DNA from: Cyanidiococcus yangmingshanensis
Taxonomy: Eukaryota > Rhodophyta > Bangiophyceae > Cyanidiales > Cyanidiaceae
Direction of reading: 5' to 3'
Length of the DNA: 64,000 nt
Assembly (NCBI GenBank): GCA_013995675.1
Contig: VWRR01000016.1
Coordinates: 372,001-436,000, forward strand
Part shown: positions 44,387-54,835 of the stretch, piece by piece
Layout: every line of letters begins with the position of its first letter
Numbering within the stretch: position 1 is the stretch's first letter
Notes under the pieces: generated by a model
What the model saw: only the letters and a program-made list of their open reading frames with translations
Told to the model about the DNA's origin: nothing
Database searches by the model: none
Made by a program: the position numbers and the translations under genes

Positions 44387-44752
44387 CCAGCTGCTTTGTG
44401 TACACGGAAGGGCACCAACGTCCGTGCTTCGCCGTATCCGTAAGCTAAAAAACGGATGAACAGGGTTGTTTTGGAACGAGGAAACGGCCGAGTTATGGAC
44501 AGCTCGTTCTCTCCAGTGATTTCATGCTTAGGAAGTTTCGTCTCTAAAGAAAGTTTTTTTGTCGGCTCTGTCGAGTTGCCCTGATCGAAACGCTGCCCTG
44601 TGGCTTGCCGCGTGGCACAAACCCCGCTACAGACGATCGATCTTCGCCGGTCAGCGTGCTTCGCAAAGACCGGTGGTTTCCTCGAGGCGTTAGGCGGCGT
44701 TCAATCCTGGAGCGAATTGCAAGCCAACGCTTGCGTGTTGTATAGGATGCGT
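44387..44752. other. Convergent spacer between Dph3 and ProRS
   Basis: 366 bases, no gene. A T-run near 44553-44560 may belong to a 3' region. Confidence 0.55.
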
Positions 44753-46498
44753 TTAGTAGCTACGGCCCCACAACGCCCAACGCCTCGCCGGCCCGTTGCA
44801 TGCGAAACACTGCTTTTCCGGCGCTGGTGCCTCCCATTCAGCGGCGTTGGTGAGACCCAGTCGCTCTAACTCCGAGGCGAACGGCATACAGAGTGTTTTC
44901 ACCGCACCCGATAACACCGCGTCGGTGGCGGATGGGTCTGTCTCTGTGGCGAGTCGCTCACGGTAGGCGAGCGAATCCTGGACGCTCTGCTGCCGAACGC
45001 GCTCCTCACATTCATTGAGATTGCACCAAGGCGTTAGCGCCATACACCTCTGCACGATGGCTTGCATGAAGGTTCCCCAATCAGAGACGCATCGAATCCG
45101 TGCGTTGCGCTCAGCAGAGGCGCGTTCGAATAGATTCGTTTGGATACGGACGAGCGTTTGGTGTATTTCTTGCGCAAACGCGTCTTCCTCTTCAGATATG
45201 GAATGGTTTGGAACACGAATGCTCCATTTCTCCATGGTGTCTCTTCGCGCGATGGTTGCTGTTCCTGCTTGCACGTCGCGTGGACCAACTTCAATGCGCA
45301 GCGGAACACCACGGAGTTCCCATTCGTTGAATTTCCAGCCCGGGGTTTTTTCCGATCGATCATCGAATTTGACACGAAGGTTCGCGCGTTGCAGGCAGCT
45401 GCATATTGCTTCACAAGCGCTGATAACATCCGCGCTGGCGCTCTTTGTGATGATGGGTATGATAACGACTTGGAGCGGCGCGACACGCGGTGGCAGTACG
45501 AGACCTCTGTCATCACCGTGGACCATAACGGCAACGCCAATCGTACGGGTTGTACAACCCCACGAGTTCTGCCATGGCATGAGCTTCTCACCACTGTCTT
45601 TGCCTTCGTAGTAAATGCCAAACATGCGGGCAAAGTTCTGGCCGAGCGAATGGCTCGTAGCGCCCTGCACAGCGCGTCCATTCGCCGGCACAAAAGCTTC
45701 CACCGTCGTCGTGTAGAGTCCCCCAGCGAATCGTTCGCGGTCGCTCTTGGTTCCCTTGATCACGGGAACTGCAAGCAGCTCCTCGTAAACACGTCTGTAT
45801 AGTTCCAGGATCTGGAGGACTTCGTGATCGGCTTCGGATCGATCGGCATACGCTGTGTGGCCCTCCTGCCAGAGGAACTCTCGAGAACGAATGAAGGGCG
45901 TTGGGTGTTTGAACTCCCAACGAACCACATTGCTCCATTGATTCAACTTCAAGGGAAGATCGCGATGGGATCGAATCCATTTCGACATCGCGGGGTAGAT
46001 GATGGTCTCCGAGGTCGGACGGATCGCAATGGGTTCGTCAAGCTCGCTCGAGCCACTCTTGGTCACCCAAGCAACTTCGGCGGCGAACCCTTCTAAATGC
46101 TCCTGTTCAGTCCGCAAACGTCGTTCCGACACAAACAGAGGAAAATATGCATTTTGAACACCTAGTTTCTTAATCTCAGCATCAAAAAACTCAACGATCT
46201 TCTCCCAAATGGCAAACGACCACGGCCGAAAAATGTAACAGCCAGAGATATCATAGAGCTCGATTAGATCAGCCTTGATCACAACCTGCTGGTACCAGCT
46301 GCTAAAGTTTTCTAGCTTGCGACAATCAATACCCTCTTTGGTTTCACGTTCTACACGTTTTTTGGACTCGCCCGAGGACGCGCGCTTCACAACCTGGCCT
46401 TGGGTCTCCGTCTGCTCGGCAGTTTGGCCGCCGCGCTCGCGCGTCGCGTTCGCGCCCAAACTCAGGCCGTCCAGTTCAGTCGATACAGCCGCGTCCAT
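44753..46498 (-). CDS. Prolyl-tRNA synthetase, eukaryotic/archaeal type
   Basis: Class II synthetase of 581 residues from the ATG at 46498. Motifs: FSSWYQQVVIKADLIELYDI, GCYIFRPWSFAIWEKIVEFF, YFPLFVSE, then AIRPTSETIIYP, motif 2 at WSNVVRWEFKHPTPFIRSRE followed by FLWQEGHTAYA, motif 3 region QGATSHSLGQNFARMF and SWGCTTRTIG. The anticodon-binding domain follows, and then the C-terminal zinc-binding domain typical of this type, ending CFACNGPARRWALWGRSY. The first 70 residues are charged and lack an EPRS-type GluRS fusion, so this is the free cytosolic-type enzyme. Whether it also serves an organelle is not evident. Confidence 0.95.
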   Translation of the reverse strand: MDAAVSTELDGLSLGANATRERGGQTAEQTETQGQVVKRASSGESKKRVERETKEGIDCRKLENFSSWYQQVVIKADLIELYDISGCYIFRPWSFAIWEKIVEFFDAEIKKLGVQNAYFPLFVSERRLRTEQEHLEGFAAEVAWVTKSGSSELDEPIAIRPTSETIIYPAMSKWIRSHRDLPLKLNQWSNVVRWEFKHPTPFIRSREFLWQEGHTAYADRSEADHEVLQILELYRRVYEELLAVPVIKGTKSDRERFAGGLYTTTVEAFVPANGRAVQGATSHSLGQNFARMFGIYYEGKDSGEKLMPWQNSWGCTTRTIGVAVMVHGDDRGLVLPPRVAPLQVVIIPIITKSASADVISACEAICSCLQRANLRVKFDDRSEKTPGWKFNEWELRGVPLRIEVGPRDVQAGTATIARRDTMEKWSIRVPNHSISEEEDAFAQEIHQTLVRIQTNLFERASAERNARIRCVSDWGTFMQAIVQRCMALTPWCNLNECEERVRQQSVQDSLAYRERLATETDPSATDAVLSGAVKTLCMPFASELERLGLTNAAEWEAPAPEKQCFACNGPARRWALWGRSY

Positions 46499-48285
46499 GG
46501 CCTCTCGGGGCCGATCTGAACTTTCCAATTCAATCTCCACGGTTCCCGAACTTGCAGCGTATGCAGCGTGGCGACCGTCTAAAGCTAGCGTGTCGCAAGG
46601 CAGGGTTTCCGACCCAGCCCAACGTTGGCCTCAAAGCGAGACCAGAACACCTCGCGATAAGCGATTTTTTCGCTCTTGCCGGCAGCAGCCTTAACGCAGT
46701 GCAACCCGGAAAGGCACCACACGACGGCGGCACACCAGCTCGCCCAATAGTTAGGCCGGCTCGCTTCGAGGAGCCCCTGACAAGCACCACCTGCACGACG
46801 ACGCCCGAGCGCCGACTGCGGCAACAACGGCGGCGCTCGCGGGTCCAGCGCGGTCGATGCGCACCGGTACACCGGTGTCGGCGGGCGGTTGTTCCTGTCG
46901 CCGTCTGGCCCCTGGCTTGGCGACGCAGTCCAGCACCTGTCCATGGGAGAGCGGTCCCTGGAGCCCGGCTCGTATCGTATCGTCATGCATGAGTATGCCG
47001 CTGGCGTCTCACAGAATAGACGTATGTTGTTACCGAATCTGAGGTGCACTGGCCGAGGTTCTCAATGGAGCTTTGGTTGCCGAACGCGAATCCGTGGGTG
47101 GCCCACTGTGGATGCGTTCGTTCTCCGTACCCGATGGTGCAGGGGCATCCCATGGAATTCTTGTTCCATCGTTCGGTATTTTTTTTGCGATTTCGGATTG
47201 GGCTCCAGTTGATTGCAAGTCTGTCATCATCATTGTCCATAGGTTGGAGACAACAATTCGTTCAAGTCGTGATAGGGGCGTCGAGTGCTGGACGAGTACT
47301 GCATCCAAGACCCTGGTCTCTGGTGTTGTGCGCTTTGCTCGCGAATGCCTCGCGCCACCGTTCTGTTGTTCGAGTTCGGCGAGCGAGCTGTTTCATTGAA
47401 AAGGTTTGGTTTATCGGCGTGCAATTCCGACGAGTACTGGGGAGCGCGCTGAACTTGACGGGTGTCACGCCTCATCACTGGCTGTATGTAAGGGTACGAG
47501 TCGAATGGATGGCGGGGGAGGTCTTCCATCTTCGCGCGGTTGTCAGCAAGGCTGCAAAACGAAAACGATCAAGCCGGAGATGAGCATCTTCACCGCGATC
47601 GGATCCAGCAGCTGACCAGATGGACAACGGATTGGTGACGTCTAGAGATATTCCTTGGTTCACAGCTTCTCAACATCCTCATCTGATGCTCACATTCACC
47701 AAGAGATGTGAAGTGTTGGGTGGACCTGGATCGAATTTGCCGACTAGTATAGTTGCGCAACCGAGCGATCCACTGCGCTCCTTTCAAGCTGTATCCGAGG
47801 CAGTCCATCAATGAGAGAAACCCGGTTCATGTTCCCGCTGCGGAGTCAAGATCCTACTCCCAGTTTCTGGTGTGCCGCCACGATCAGCGATTTGTCGGTC
47901 ATGAACGTCCCTGTACGCTCACGTCCCGACGACCGGGCCTCATTGAGCGTCTTTGGATATCTCGCGAACACCCAAACAAAGCAGTTTCGAGAGCGCTTTG
48001 CAAACTTCCAAGGATATTGTTGGGTCTTCTATTCAGACCAGCAGCCATGACATGCGTTGCACGAAGCGGTTCAAGTTCACGCTTCGATGATCTTTATCGA
48101 GATCCTGCAGAGAGAGAGAGAGCGGCGGATTGTAGAGACTGGACCTGCATCGGACAGCGGTCGGCTGCCCGACCAATGGCCGGAACCAGGTTGCGGGGAG
48201 CTTGGCGCGCCCCTGAACGAGAAAAGTGCACCCGCGCACCAAGACTTGACTCGTTTTTTGGGGCTCGTTCAGACTTCATTATTTA
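46499..48285. other. Divergent intergenic region between ProRS and Vps52, 1.8 kb
   Basis: The longest gap. It contains open plus frames 47044-47583 (179 codons) and 47753-48286 (177 codons), arginine/serine-rich and without motifs, and a GA dinucleotide run at about 48107-48121. I see no supportable gene. Confidence 0.45.
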
Positions 48286-50676
48286 ATGGAACAAAGGGAG
48301 CGCTTGCTTCCTGTGGAAGATTTTGAAACGGCTTGGCGAGTCGCTCGTCTTGACGAGCCGTTGATGCCTCCTAAAGCCGGCGACCTCGACCGCGAGCTTC
48401 GTCACCTGATGGATCGACTGGCGAGTGAGCTCGACGCGGTCTCTGGTTCAGAGCAGATGCTTTCGCCTGAGTCTATACAGGAGGTACAGGAGCTATACCT
48501 GCACTATGAGAGGGAGCTGCGCGCCCTGGAGTCCACATTGTTTCAGCGAGTCACCTCCGACGAGCCGCTCGTTGAAAGCACAACGAGCGAGCTTGTGCAC
48601 TGCGAGGGCTTCTTCACCTCCACTGAGGAGAATCTACGGAAAATGCTGGACCGTTTGGGAGTCCGAAAGCGTCGACTTGCTTTTCACGAGGCGGAAAGTC
48701 GCGACCTGAGTAGACGAGTGCGAACGACTCGGGAGGCAGCCGCACACTTGCAAGCGTTCGCTGTTGAGCTGGTTTTGCCGCCAGCGCTCATCCAGACTTT
48801 AACGACTCGCGAGAAAATCGATGAGACTTATCTCGAAGAACTGAAACGATTTCGGAACAAACTGGCCTTCGCGGGTCTCGCGGATGTACAGCGAACTGCT
48901 GCGTACCAGGATCTTCGACCGGTGCTCGACCAAGTGCAAAACCGTGTCATCGCCCGCCTCGAGGCGTTTCTTTCGAGCCAGATAAGCAGACTGGAGGAAC
49001 CAAACACGAATATTCAGATTCTGCAGCAGAATCTCCTCCTCAAATATCGTTATTTTGCGGAGTTTCTTCAGGATGTGGCGCCTGGAGCGCTGGAGAACAT
49101 CCATCGGGCGTACGTTGGTCGAATGAGCCGTGTCTACCTGAATTTGTTTCGTCAGTACCTGGATGCGCTGATGGAGTTGCGAGAACCGGACCAGAATCTT
49201 GGTGACATGCTGATTGTTCCAGTGATGCTAACGTCGTCCTTCGCTGCTGTGTGGCATCGTCTGTTACCGACCGCGCCGTCACTTCGCTTGTCGAGCATGC
49301 TGGCTGGCGCCTGGACGACAACGCGAAAAACCAGTGGGAGTGTTGTAGCCAGCGGTGGCGGTAACAGTATCGGTAGTGGTGGTTTGACCTCTCAGGCGAG
49401 TTCAGCACCCAGTGGATTGGTGTCTGGAACAGGTCTGGCAAGCGGCGTTGGTCTTGTCCATCGCCTGAAGATTTTGGAGGCGCTCTCTGAACCTCCGCTC
49501 GTTGTCGCTGTGGTCCGTAACGAAAGCCGCTCGATTCCAGCGGAACGAGTTTTTTGGTCTGTGGGGAGAATGCTTCTGGAAACGTGCGCTGCGGAGAGAT
49601 CCTTTTGTACAGAGTTTTTTGGTGCAATCGAGTCCTCCATGCTGGAGAAGATCATGCAACCTGCCCGAGATCAGGTCACCGAGCGCTTCGTCCAGTACGC
49701 TGCCAGCGCCACAGATCTCATTGGCCTGCTTCTATGTCTGCGTATCGTACAAGCACAACGAGCACAAGCCCATGAGCGGGAACTGTCATGTCTGGAGACG
49801 TATTTCACGCGAGCTGAGCTAGCAACCATCCCGCGAGTGAAAGAGGTACTCGACGCCAACGAGCAGAGTTTGGTCGAAGCGGATCCCCGAATGCTTTATG
49901 AGACGGCCTTGTCCAGCGTTGGCTCAGAGCCGGACTCGGAAATGGAACTGGCTCGGCGGGTGCATCCAGTGGTACAGCGTTACGCCGATTTGGCACAGGC
50001 GTTGTTGGCGATGGCAGTACGGGCCCCATCGTCGGATGCGATGATGCTGAAATCGCTGCATATGTTTCAACGGGAGATGCACCGCGTCTTGCACGGCATG
50101 GCTGAGCGCTTTCAATCGGCTCAGAACCGAAACGCGTTTCTCATCAACCAGTTGGGCACCATTGTAGAGCGCCTGAACCAGGTCGCCGATTCCATCCCGA
50201 GCGATTCCACGCCAGTATCTGGTGCGGGCCGGGATACGTTACATGACATGTTGGATGAGTTACGACCGCGACTAGAAACGTGCATGAACCAGCTGGCGGA
50301 GCTTGCGCTCATGAATCATTTTCGAGAATTTCTGACGCTCAGGAGAGGACCTACCCATACCTCAGGTGGGCATGATCCACATTTGGCCGAACACTGGCGG
50401 CTCGTGCTGGCCGAATTCCGCACAGATTGGAAAATCCAACTCGAACAGCTGAGCAAAGCCGTCATTCGAAGTTTTCCCAACTGGGAGATTGGCTCGGTCG
50501 TTTTGAAGCGTGCGTTCCAAGAACTCAGACGGTATAATTCTGGGCTACATCGTGTGCTGCCTTGGGAATCGTCGACAGAATTACGAGCGCTTCTCGTTGA
50601 CGACGCTGCATTGGTATTTGAGATGCGACGCTTCGTCAAAATGGAGACAGATTTGGAACCTGATCAAGCTCAATAA
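48286..50676 (+). CDS. VPS52: GARP/EARP tethering complex subunit Vps52
   Basis: A 796-residue CATCHR-type tether subunit acting in endosome-to-Golgi retrograde traffic with Vps51, Vps53 and Vps54. The strongest signature is NIQILQQNLLLKYRYFAEFL (about 241-260), followed by YVGRMSRVYLNLFRQYLDAL. Further support comes from AERSFCTEFFG, HPVVQRYADLAQALL, AQNRNAFLINQ and near the C terminus WKIQLEQLSKAVIRSFPNWE. The N-terminal coiled coil spans about 25-200. A Gly/Ser-rich disordered insertion at about 345-385 is unusual and separates the middle and C-terminal rods. The ATG at 48286 is the first in frame; there is no frame break. Confidence 0.88.
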   Translation: MEQRERLLPVEDFETAWRVARLDEPLMPPKAGDLDRELRHLMDRLASELDAVSGSEQMLSPESIQEVQELYLHYERELRALESTLFQRVTSDEPLVESTTSELVHCEGFFTSTEENLRKMLDRLGVRKRRLAFHEAESRDLSRRVRTTREAAAHLQAFAVELVLPPALIQTLTTREKIDETYLEELKRFRNKLAFAGLADVQRTAAYQDLRPVLDQVQNRVIARLEAFLSSQISRLEEPNTNIQILQQNLLLKYRYFAEFLQDVAPGALENIHRAYVGRMSRVYLNLFRQYLDALMELREPDQNLGDMLIVPVMLTSSFAAVWHRLLPTAPSLRLSSMLAGAWTTTRKTSGSVVASGGGNSIGSGGLTSQASSAPSGLVSGTGLASGVGLVHRLKILEALSEPPLVVAVVRNESRSIPAERVFWSVGRMLLETCAAERSFCTEFFGAIESSMLEKIMQPARDQVTERFVQYAASATDLIGLLLCLRIVQAQRAQAHERELSCLETYFTRAELATIPRVKEVLDANEQSLVEADPRMLYETALSSVGSEPDSEMELARRVHPVVQRYADLAQALLAMAVRAPSSDAMMLKSLHMFQREMHRVLHGMAERFQSAQNRNAFLINQLGTIVERLNQVADSIPSDSTPVSGAGRDTLHDMLDELRPRLETCMNQLAELALMNHFREFLTLRRGPTHTSGGHDPHLAEHWRLVLAEFRTDWKIQLEQLSKAVIRSFPNWEIGSVVLKRAFQELRRYNSGLHRVLPWESSTELRALLVDDAALVFEMRRFVKMETDLEPDQAQ

Positions 50677-51319
50677 ATGCTCGGCTGGGCATGGAAACAA
50701 ATCGAGCCGAATGAGACAAACCGCCTACATTCCCTGCTCCTGCCACCGAAACGGGGAATAAATGAGGGGCGGTGCGGGTCCGTCGAGTTGATTTTCTGTC
50801 GTTTGTCCGATGAACGGAATACAACAAAGCGTGATTAGCATGCAACGCCTCGTCTTTCGCCTCAGGCCAAACAGAGGATACCATGGGCCTCGATATAACC
50901 CATGGATCGGAACCGCTGTCAAGGCTGGTGCGCATTCATCGACGTTCATGGTGGGGGGAGGCGTGTCTCGGCGTCTACAGCGACTCGAGATGCTCAGAGG
51001 GCCAGGCCGAGAGATAGATCGCGGTTGCGAGTGCCGCCCTGTGAACTGGTCGCTGGCCGGGAAAACGACCGAGACTCGCGTCGCAACCAGCTATCGCACA
51101 CATATCCTAGACGACATCCGGTGTAGCGCACACGTCTGTTGGTGATATCGCCTTGGGTATGATACCAAGGCGCACACCCTGTGCCACGCTCACAAACTGG
51201 GTGGATTCCACATCCCAAGCCAGGATACAGCGCACCGACTTGTCTTATCGCGTCTCATGAAACGCTCTGATGCTCGCGCTACTAAGAATGAAATGCTTTA
51301 CTTCCTGGTTCCAATGAGA
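50677..51319. other. Convergent intergenic region
   Basis: Between Vps52 and the KEN-box coiled-coil gene. A short inverted pair near 51150-51171 (CCTTGGGTAT and ATACCAAGG) could form a hairpin in a 3' region. No gene recognised. Confidence 0.5.
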
Positions 51320-52282
51320 TTAGTCGCTGCGCGTAAAGTAAGTGAGTAAACTACCCAGCAGGTTGCGAATCTTGTAAAGCAGAGTGCTTTGGAGGCGCTT
51401 TGTCTCGAGCTCTTTGCTCATGGTCCCAATCTGTTGGCGCAACACCTCAATATCACCGAGCAACTGTGAGCGCTGGCGCTCGAGTTCCGCATATTCTGCA
51501 CGAATTTGTTGGTTCTCTTGCTCACGCATTCGACATGTCTCCCGATAGACGCGAACTTCGCCAAACATGCGGTCCAGCGTGAGCGCGACCTCGTTCTTCT
51601 TGGTTTCGATCGTCTCGAGCGAGCCTCGCAGTTGGGCCTGTTCACGACGCAACGTCGCCACAGTCTCTAGCAGCTCGCCCAGTTCTTTCTCCCTGGCCAT
51701 TTGACGCTGTTCCATTTCTGCTCGGAGGTGTTTCACCTCCTTGTCCTTCTCGAAACACAAACCCTCCATATCCACCAGGACCTGCTGTTTCGACTCTCGC
51801 AGCGCGACCACCTCCAGTCGCAGTTCCTCTAACTCCTTCATGTGCGTCTGCAGTTCGCGATTCATCTGTTCCTGCATTGCAAGCTGCTTGCTCACAGAGA
51901 CAAGATCGACATCCTTGTCGTGAACCTCCGCCTCGAGCGCTTTGACTTGGAGACTCAACAATGAAATGCGCTGCTCTGATGCACTCACTTGCTCTCGACT
52001 GCGCTCTAGCTCCAGGGAAGTCTCCTTCAAGCGCGAAATCAATGTCGAATTCAGCAACTTGAGTTGTTTTGCTTTGTATGCCTCCTCTTCGATACGTTTG
52101 CGCAGGTATACCTTGTCCTCAATTCGACCCGGGGAGTTGGCCAGCTCTTTGAACGGCGTCGTGAACGACTCATTTATCTTACACAGACGGTTTGGCGAGA
52201 GGAACATATTTTCCTTGTCGTGAGGCGCTGGTGAGCGCCGTGCATGCGGGCCACGATAGTGCGGGGGTGTTTGCAGCGACAT
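51320..52282 (-). CDS. Coiled-coil protein with KEN box and proline-directed sites
   Basis: A 320-residue protein from the ATG at 52282. The first 55 residues are basic and disordered with several SP/TP sites (LQTPP, RRSPAP, LSPNR, NSPGR) and a KEN motif at 23-25 (DKENMF), the classic APC/C degron. Residues about 60-300 are one long coiled coil (for example EQRISLLSLQVKALEAEV, MEQRQMAREKELGELLETV). The last 20 residues form a hydrophobic helix, LLYKIRNLLGSLLTYF. I recognise no named family. The combination suggests a cell-cycle-regulated spindle, pole or kinetochore component. It could be unrelated to mitosis, since KEN occurs by chance. Confidence 0.7.
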   Translation of the reverse strand: MSLQTPPHYRGPHARRSPAPHDKENMFLSPNRLCKINESFTTPFKELANSPGRIEDKVYLRKRIEEEAYKAKQLKLLNSTLISRLKETSLELERSREQVSASEQRISLLSLQVKALEAEVHDKDVDLVSVSKQLAMQEQMNRELQTHMKELEELRLEVVALRESKQQVLVDMEGLCFEKDKEVKHLRAEMEQRQMAREKELGELLETVATLRREQAQLRGSLETIETKKNEVALTLDRMFGEVRVYRETCRMREQENQQIRAEYAELERQRSQLLGDIEVLRQQIGTMSKELETKRLQSTLLYKIRNLLGSLLTYFTRSD

Positions 52283-53279
52283 TTCCAAGAGCCTCTTCGA
52301 TCGACGATAAAGACAACAAAAGCGCTGCCTTCGAGACGAGAACGAACAGGGACAGGGCGTGCTGTCGGTGCGTCGTCGAGGCGTCTCGGGTTCAAAATCC
52401 CGTCGAATTCGGTAACCGTCGCTGGGTGCGTCACGATCTCCATCGACGTGACACCCTTGATCCGGGCGCGCGACGCTGCCGTGCGTTCGGGGTCGACCCG
52501 CCGAGTGCGACCACCCTTGCGCTGTCTGCGAAACCCCTGTATCGTTCGTTGTTCGTGGTAGGTTTCTGTGCCGTGGACGACATCGGTGGGATTATTCTGA
52601 TGCTTTGATAAACATGAACGCGTGCGCTGTTCTCTTGTCCGTACTGCGCCTCGTAATTCAGTGTTACTGCGCCCGCGAACGTTATCTCAATCTATCGAAT
52701 GCATCGCTGATGCCGCGAGGCCTCAGCGTGGGAATGTGCTTCAAGCCTTCTCCAGAGCCGCGCCAAGTTTCAGGTTTGCCAGCGTCGATGTCGCGTCATG
52801 TGCCACTCGTTCGATGTCTAGCGCGGTGACGTTCCTGTCGTCCGGGGCTGCGTCGAGAGGGAAACGCAATGCGCCTTCGTCCACGACTCTTTCCAGTGGT
52901 GTTTCGGCACCGTAGCAGGAGTGTCGTTTTTTTATACGGAAGGTCTGGCTGTGGCGCGATCACCACATGCTGCTTCAGTCAAGGCTTTCTCGTTTGAGCT
53001 TTCCGCTCGGTACAGAAGCTATCGTCGTCAGAGCAAATCTTGTGTTTGGTGTCGAGCGCCTTCCGTTGCGATCCTCAGGGCCAGCGCCTGAGATCCATCG
53101 CACATTCGCTTGCTGTTCAGGTGAATCAGCATTCGAGGATGGACTGAACAGAAGAAAGATCTCTGCATACCGCACTGGAACAGGGAAGCTCACTGGACTT
53201 GAGTTACGGTGACATCGACGACTAGGTTGGGACGAGCGCACCACACCCTCGCAGCGTCAAGTCCATCATTGGTCCAGCC
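52283..53279. other. Intergenic upstream of the KEN-box gene
   Basis: About 1 kb with small featureless frames. A sequence resembling a tRNA T-arm near 52388 is not part of a tRNA. Confidence 0.5.
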
Positions 53280-53672
53280 TCATCCCGAAAAGAATCGCCA
53301 CCAGTGCTTCCAGGGTAGGAAGCCGCCGCACTCGGGACATCTCACCATCACTTTCGTTCCGGTTGCGACAAGGCCCGAGCCTTTGCATCTGGGACAGGAA
53401 CGTTGCCTGCCAATCGCTCTCGCGAACACAACTAGACCGACGAAAAACGGCACCGTGCTTAGGATTGAGGCAGCCCAAATAGCCGGACTAACTGGTTGCG
53501 GACCGAGTTCGGCGAGCGCGCCCGTCGGAAACACAAACATGGCCAGTGCTGTTACTCGTCCGCCTCTTGAGACGTGACTGCGACGCACACCTCCTGGATA
53601 AAAGCTTCGACACAAGCACGTCCGTTGCGGTTTCATTCGCAGCCGCACTGTGCACTGACTGAGGTAAGCCAT
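53280..53672 (-). CDS. Small plastid-type membrane protein with DnaJ-like zinc finger
   Basis: A 130-residue protein from the ATG at 53672. Residues 1-55 are basic with FVFPTGALAELG at their end and look like a plastid transit peptide. One transmembrane span follows at about 63-86. The C terminus carries a two-CxxC zinc finger, CPRCKGSG (93-100) and CPECGGFLPW (112-121), the half-domain of DnaJ cysteine-rich proteins, closing with KHWWRFF. This fits a family of small plant plastid DnaJ-zinc-finger proteins in which an FLPW tail follows the second CxxC. Such proteins act as thiol or folding helpers in thylakoid assembly; the exact role is unknown. Confidence 0.7.
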   Translation of the reverse strand: MAYLSQCTVRLRMKPQRTCLCRSFYPGGVRRSHVSRGGRVTALAMFVFPTGALAELGPQPVSPAIWAASILSTVPFFVGLVVFARAIGRQRSCPRCKGSGLVATGTKVMVRCPECGGFLPWKHWWRFFSG

Positions 53673-54835
53673 TCGTTGTCGCTGAACACACGCCGTTCAC
53701 AGCGTTCGGATCGAGTGTCTTGCACCGAGGCTTTCCCCTTTTCGATCCGCTTTGAGACCTCTAGACAGTTGCAGGCTCTCGTAATACCGCTGCTGCGAAT
53801 ACACACACGTCACCAGTGCGTCGAACTTGACGCGGAAGCCTGTCGCATAAAGCATGATAGTTTATCGGTACTACGGATCACTCGGGACGCCCGGAGATTG
53901 GTGCGCTTCCGTGCGGCCGATTTCCTGCTGCAGGCGACACAAGTTCAGCGCGTCTCCAACGCACTGCGAGCGCTTGAATGTCGTTCGGAATTGAAACCAG
54001 GGTACCGACAAGCATCGGATGTGAATTTCTTGTGCTCTGAGCTATCGATCAACGCTCATACGAGAGCAGCGTAAATCCAAGTTATGTAGACTCTAGCTGT
54101 ACACGCTGGATAGTCATCGATAGAACAGGCATGGTGCCGGATCACGAATCGATTGCATTTGAGCGAGTTCCAACTTCTATTTGGATGCACCAGAAACAAG
54201 ATGCCTAGTTAAGAATCTAGAGTTCATCCATTTGTGCGAAACCAGTTGGGAAGGATCGAGTTTCACGTTATCGAACGTTGCAGACAGGGCCGCTTTTGCG
54301 TTTGCACGGGAGTTCGACTCCGGCCTGAGATGCCCTGAGTTCACCAGCAATCAATGCCCCCGAATATGTTCGAGTATTCTCGCGCTAGACTTAGTGACGA
54401 ATCGTTTGAGTACCTCTCTGATACAAACACTTACGCGGACAGAGGCACTGCAAGGTCCTCTAGGGATCAATGTTCAAAATTGGGTCGGGAAAAGGAGCAC
54501 TCCCATCGGTCATCCCAACTTATCAACAGCAGCAACGCTAGCGTAGCAATGCAAATCATTCGAAATATCCCTTCGGATCTTGAAGTTGGTATTCAGTCTC
54601 GCGCTGTTCTCAACAGTATGAATGCGAGCCCGCGGAACGAGTAGCCGGAAGAGCGTTGGTCAGCAGCACGAGACAATGGTTTGGCCCAAGTCGCTCTGTT
54701 GCAAAAAATAGTGACGATTCATCGATTCAAGATCACTCGTCTTCCGGCACGGATCGTTGCTGCCCAGCTGATCGGTCGCTGCACCTTACAGCAGCTTGTC
54801 GACAAACGGGACTGTCGGTGGACCATACCCTACAA
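53673..54835. other. Intergenic, with a weak PCC1-like frame
   Basis: Apart from the candidate at about 53720-54074, no gene is seen. Open frames at 54181-54644 lack features. Confidence 0.45.
53720..54074 (+). CDS. Possible PCC1/LAGE3-like KEOPS subunit, no ATG in frame
   Basis: The frame ends at 54074 and is open from about 53574, but it contains no ATG anywhere. It reads FPFSIRFETSRQLQALVIPL, then VELDAEACRIKHDSLSVLRI, then TRDARRLVRFRAADFLLQAT and QRVSNALRALE. The strand-helix-strand-strand-helix order and the DARxLRxxxxxFL block resemble PCC1, the dimerising subunit of the KEOPS tRNA-modifying complex. The upstream part overlaps the divergent zinc-finger gene. With no start codon, either a frame change, an upstream exon or chance would explain it. 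Low confidence. Confidence 0.3.

Noticed and set aside
45015-45802. Plus-strand frames of 198 and 220 codons
   Set aside because: Both antisense to ProRS and without motifs.
46499-48285. Hidden gene in the 1.8 kb gap (frames 47044-47583 and 47753-48286)
   Set aside because: No motif, hydrophobicity pattern or conserved block was found; arginine/serine-heavy translations match chance open frames at this GC content.
52380-52400. tRNA T-arm / B-box-like sequence (GGGTTCAAAATCCC)
   Set aside because: The loop is one base too long and no acceptor, D or anticodon arms can be drawn around it.
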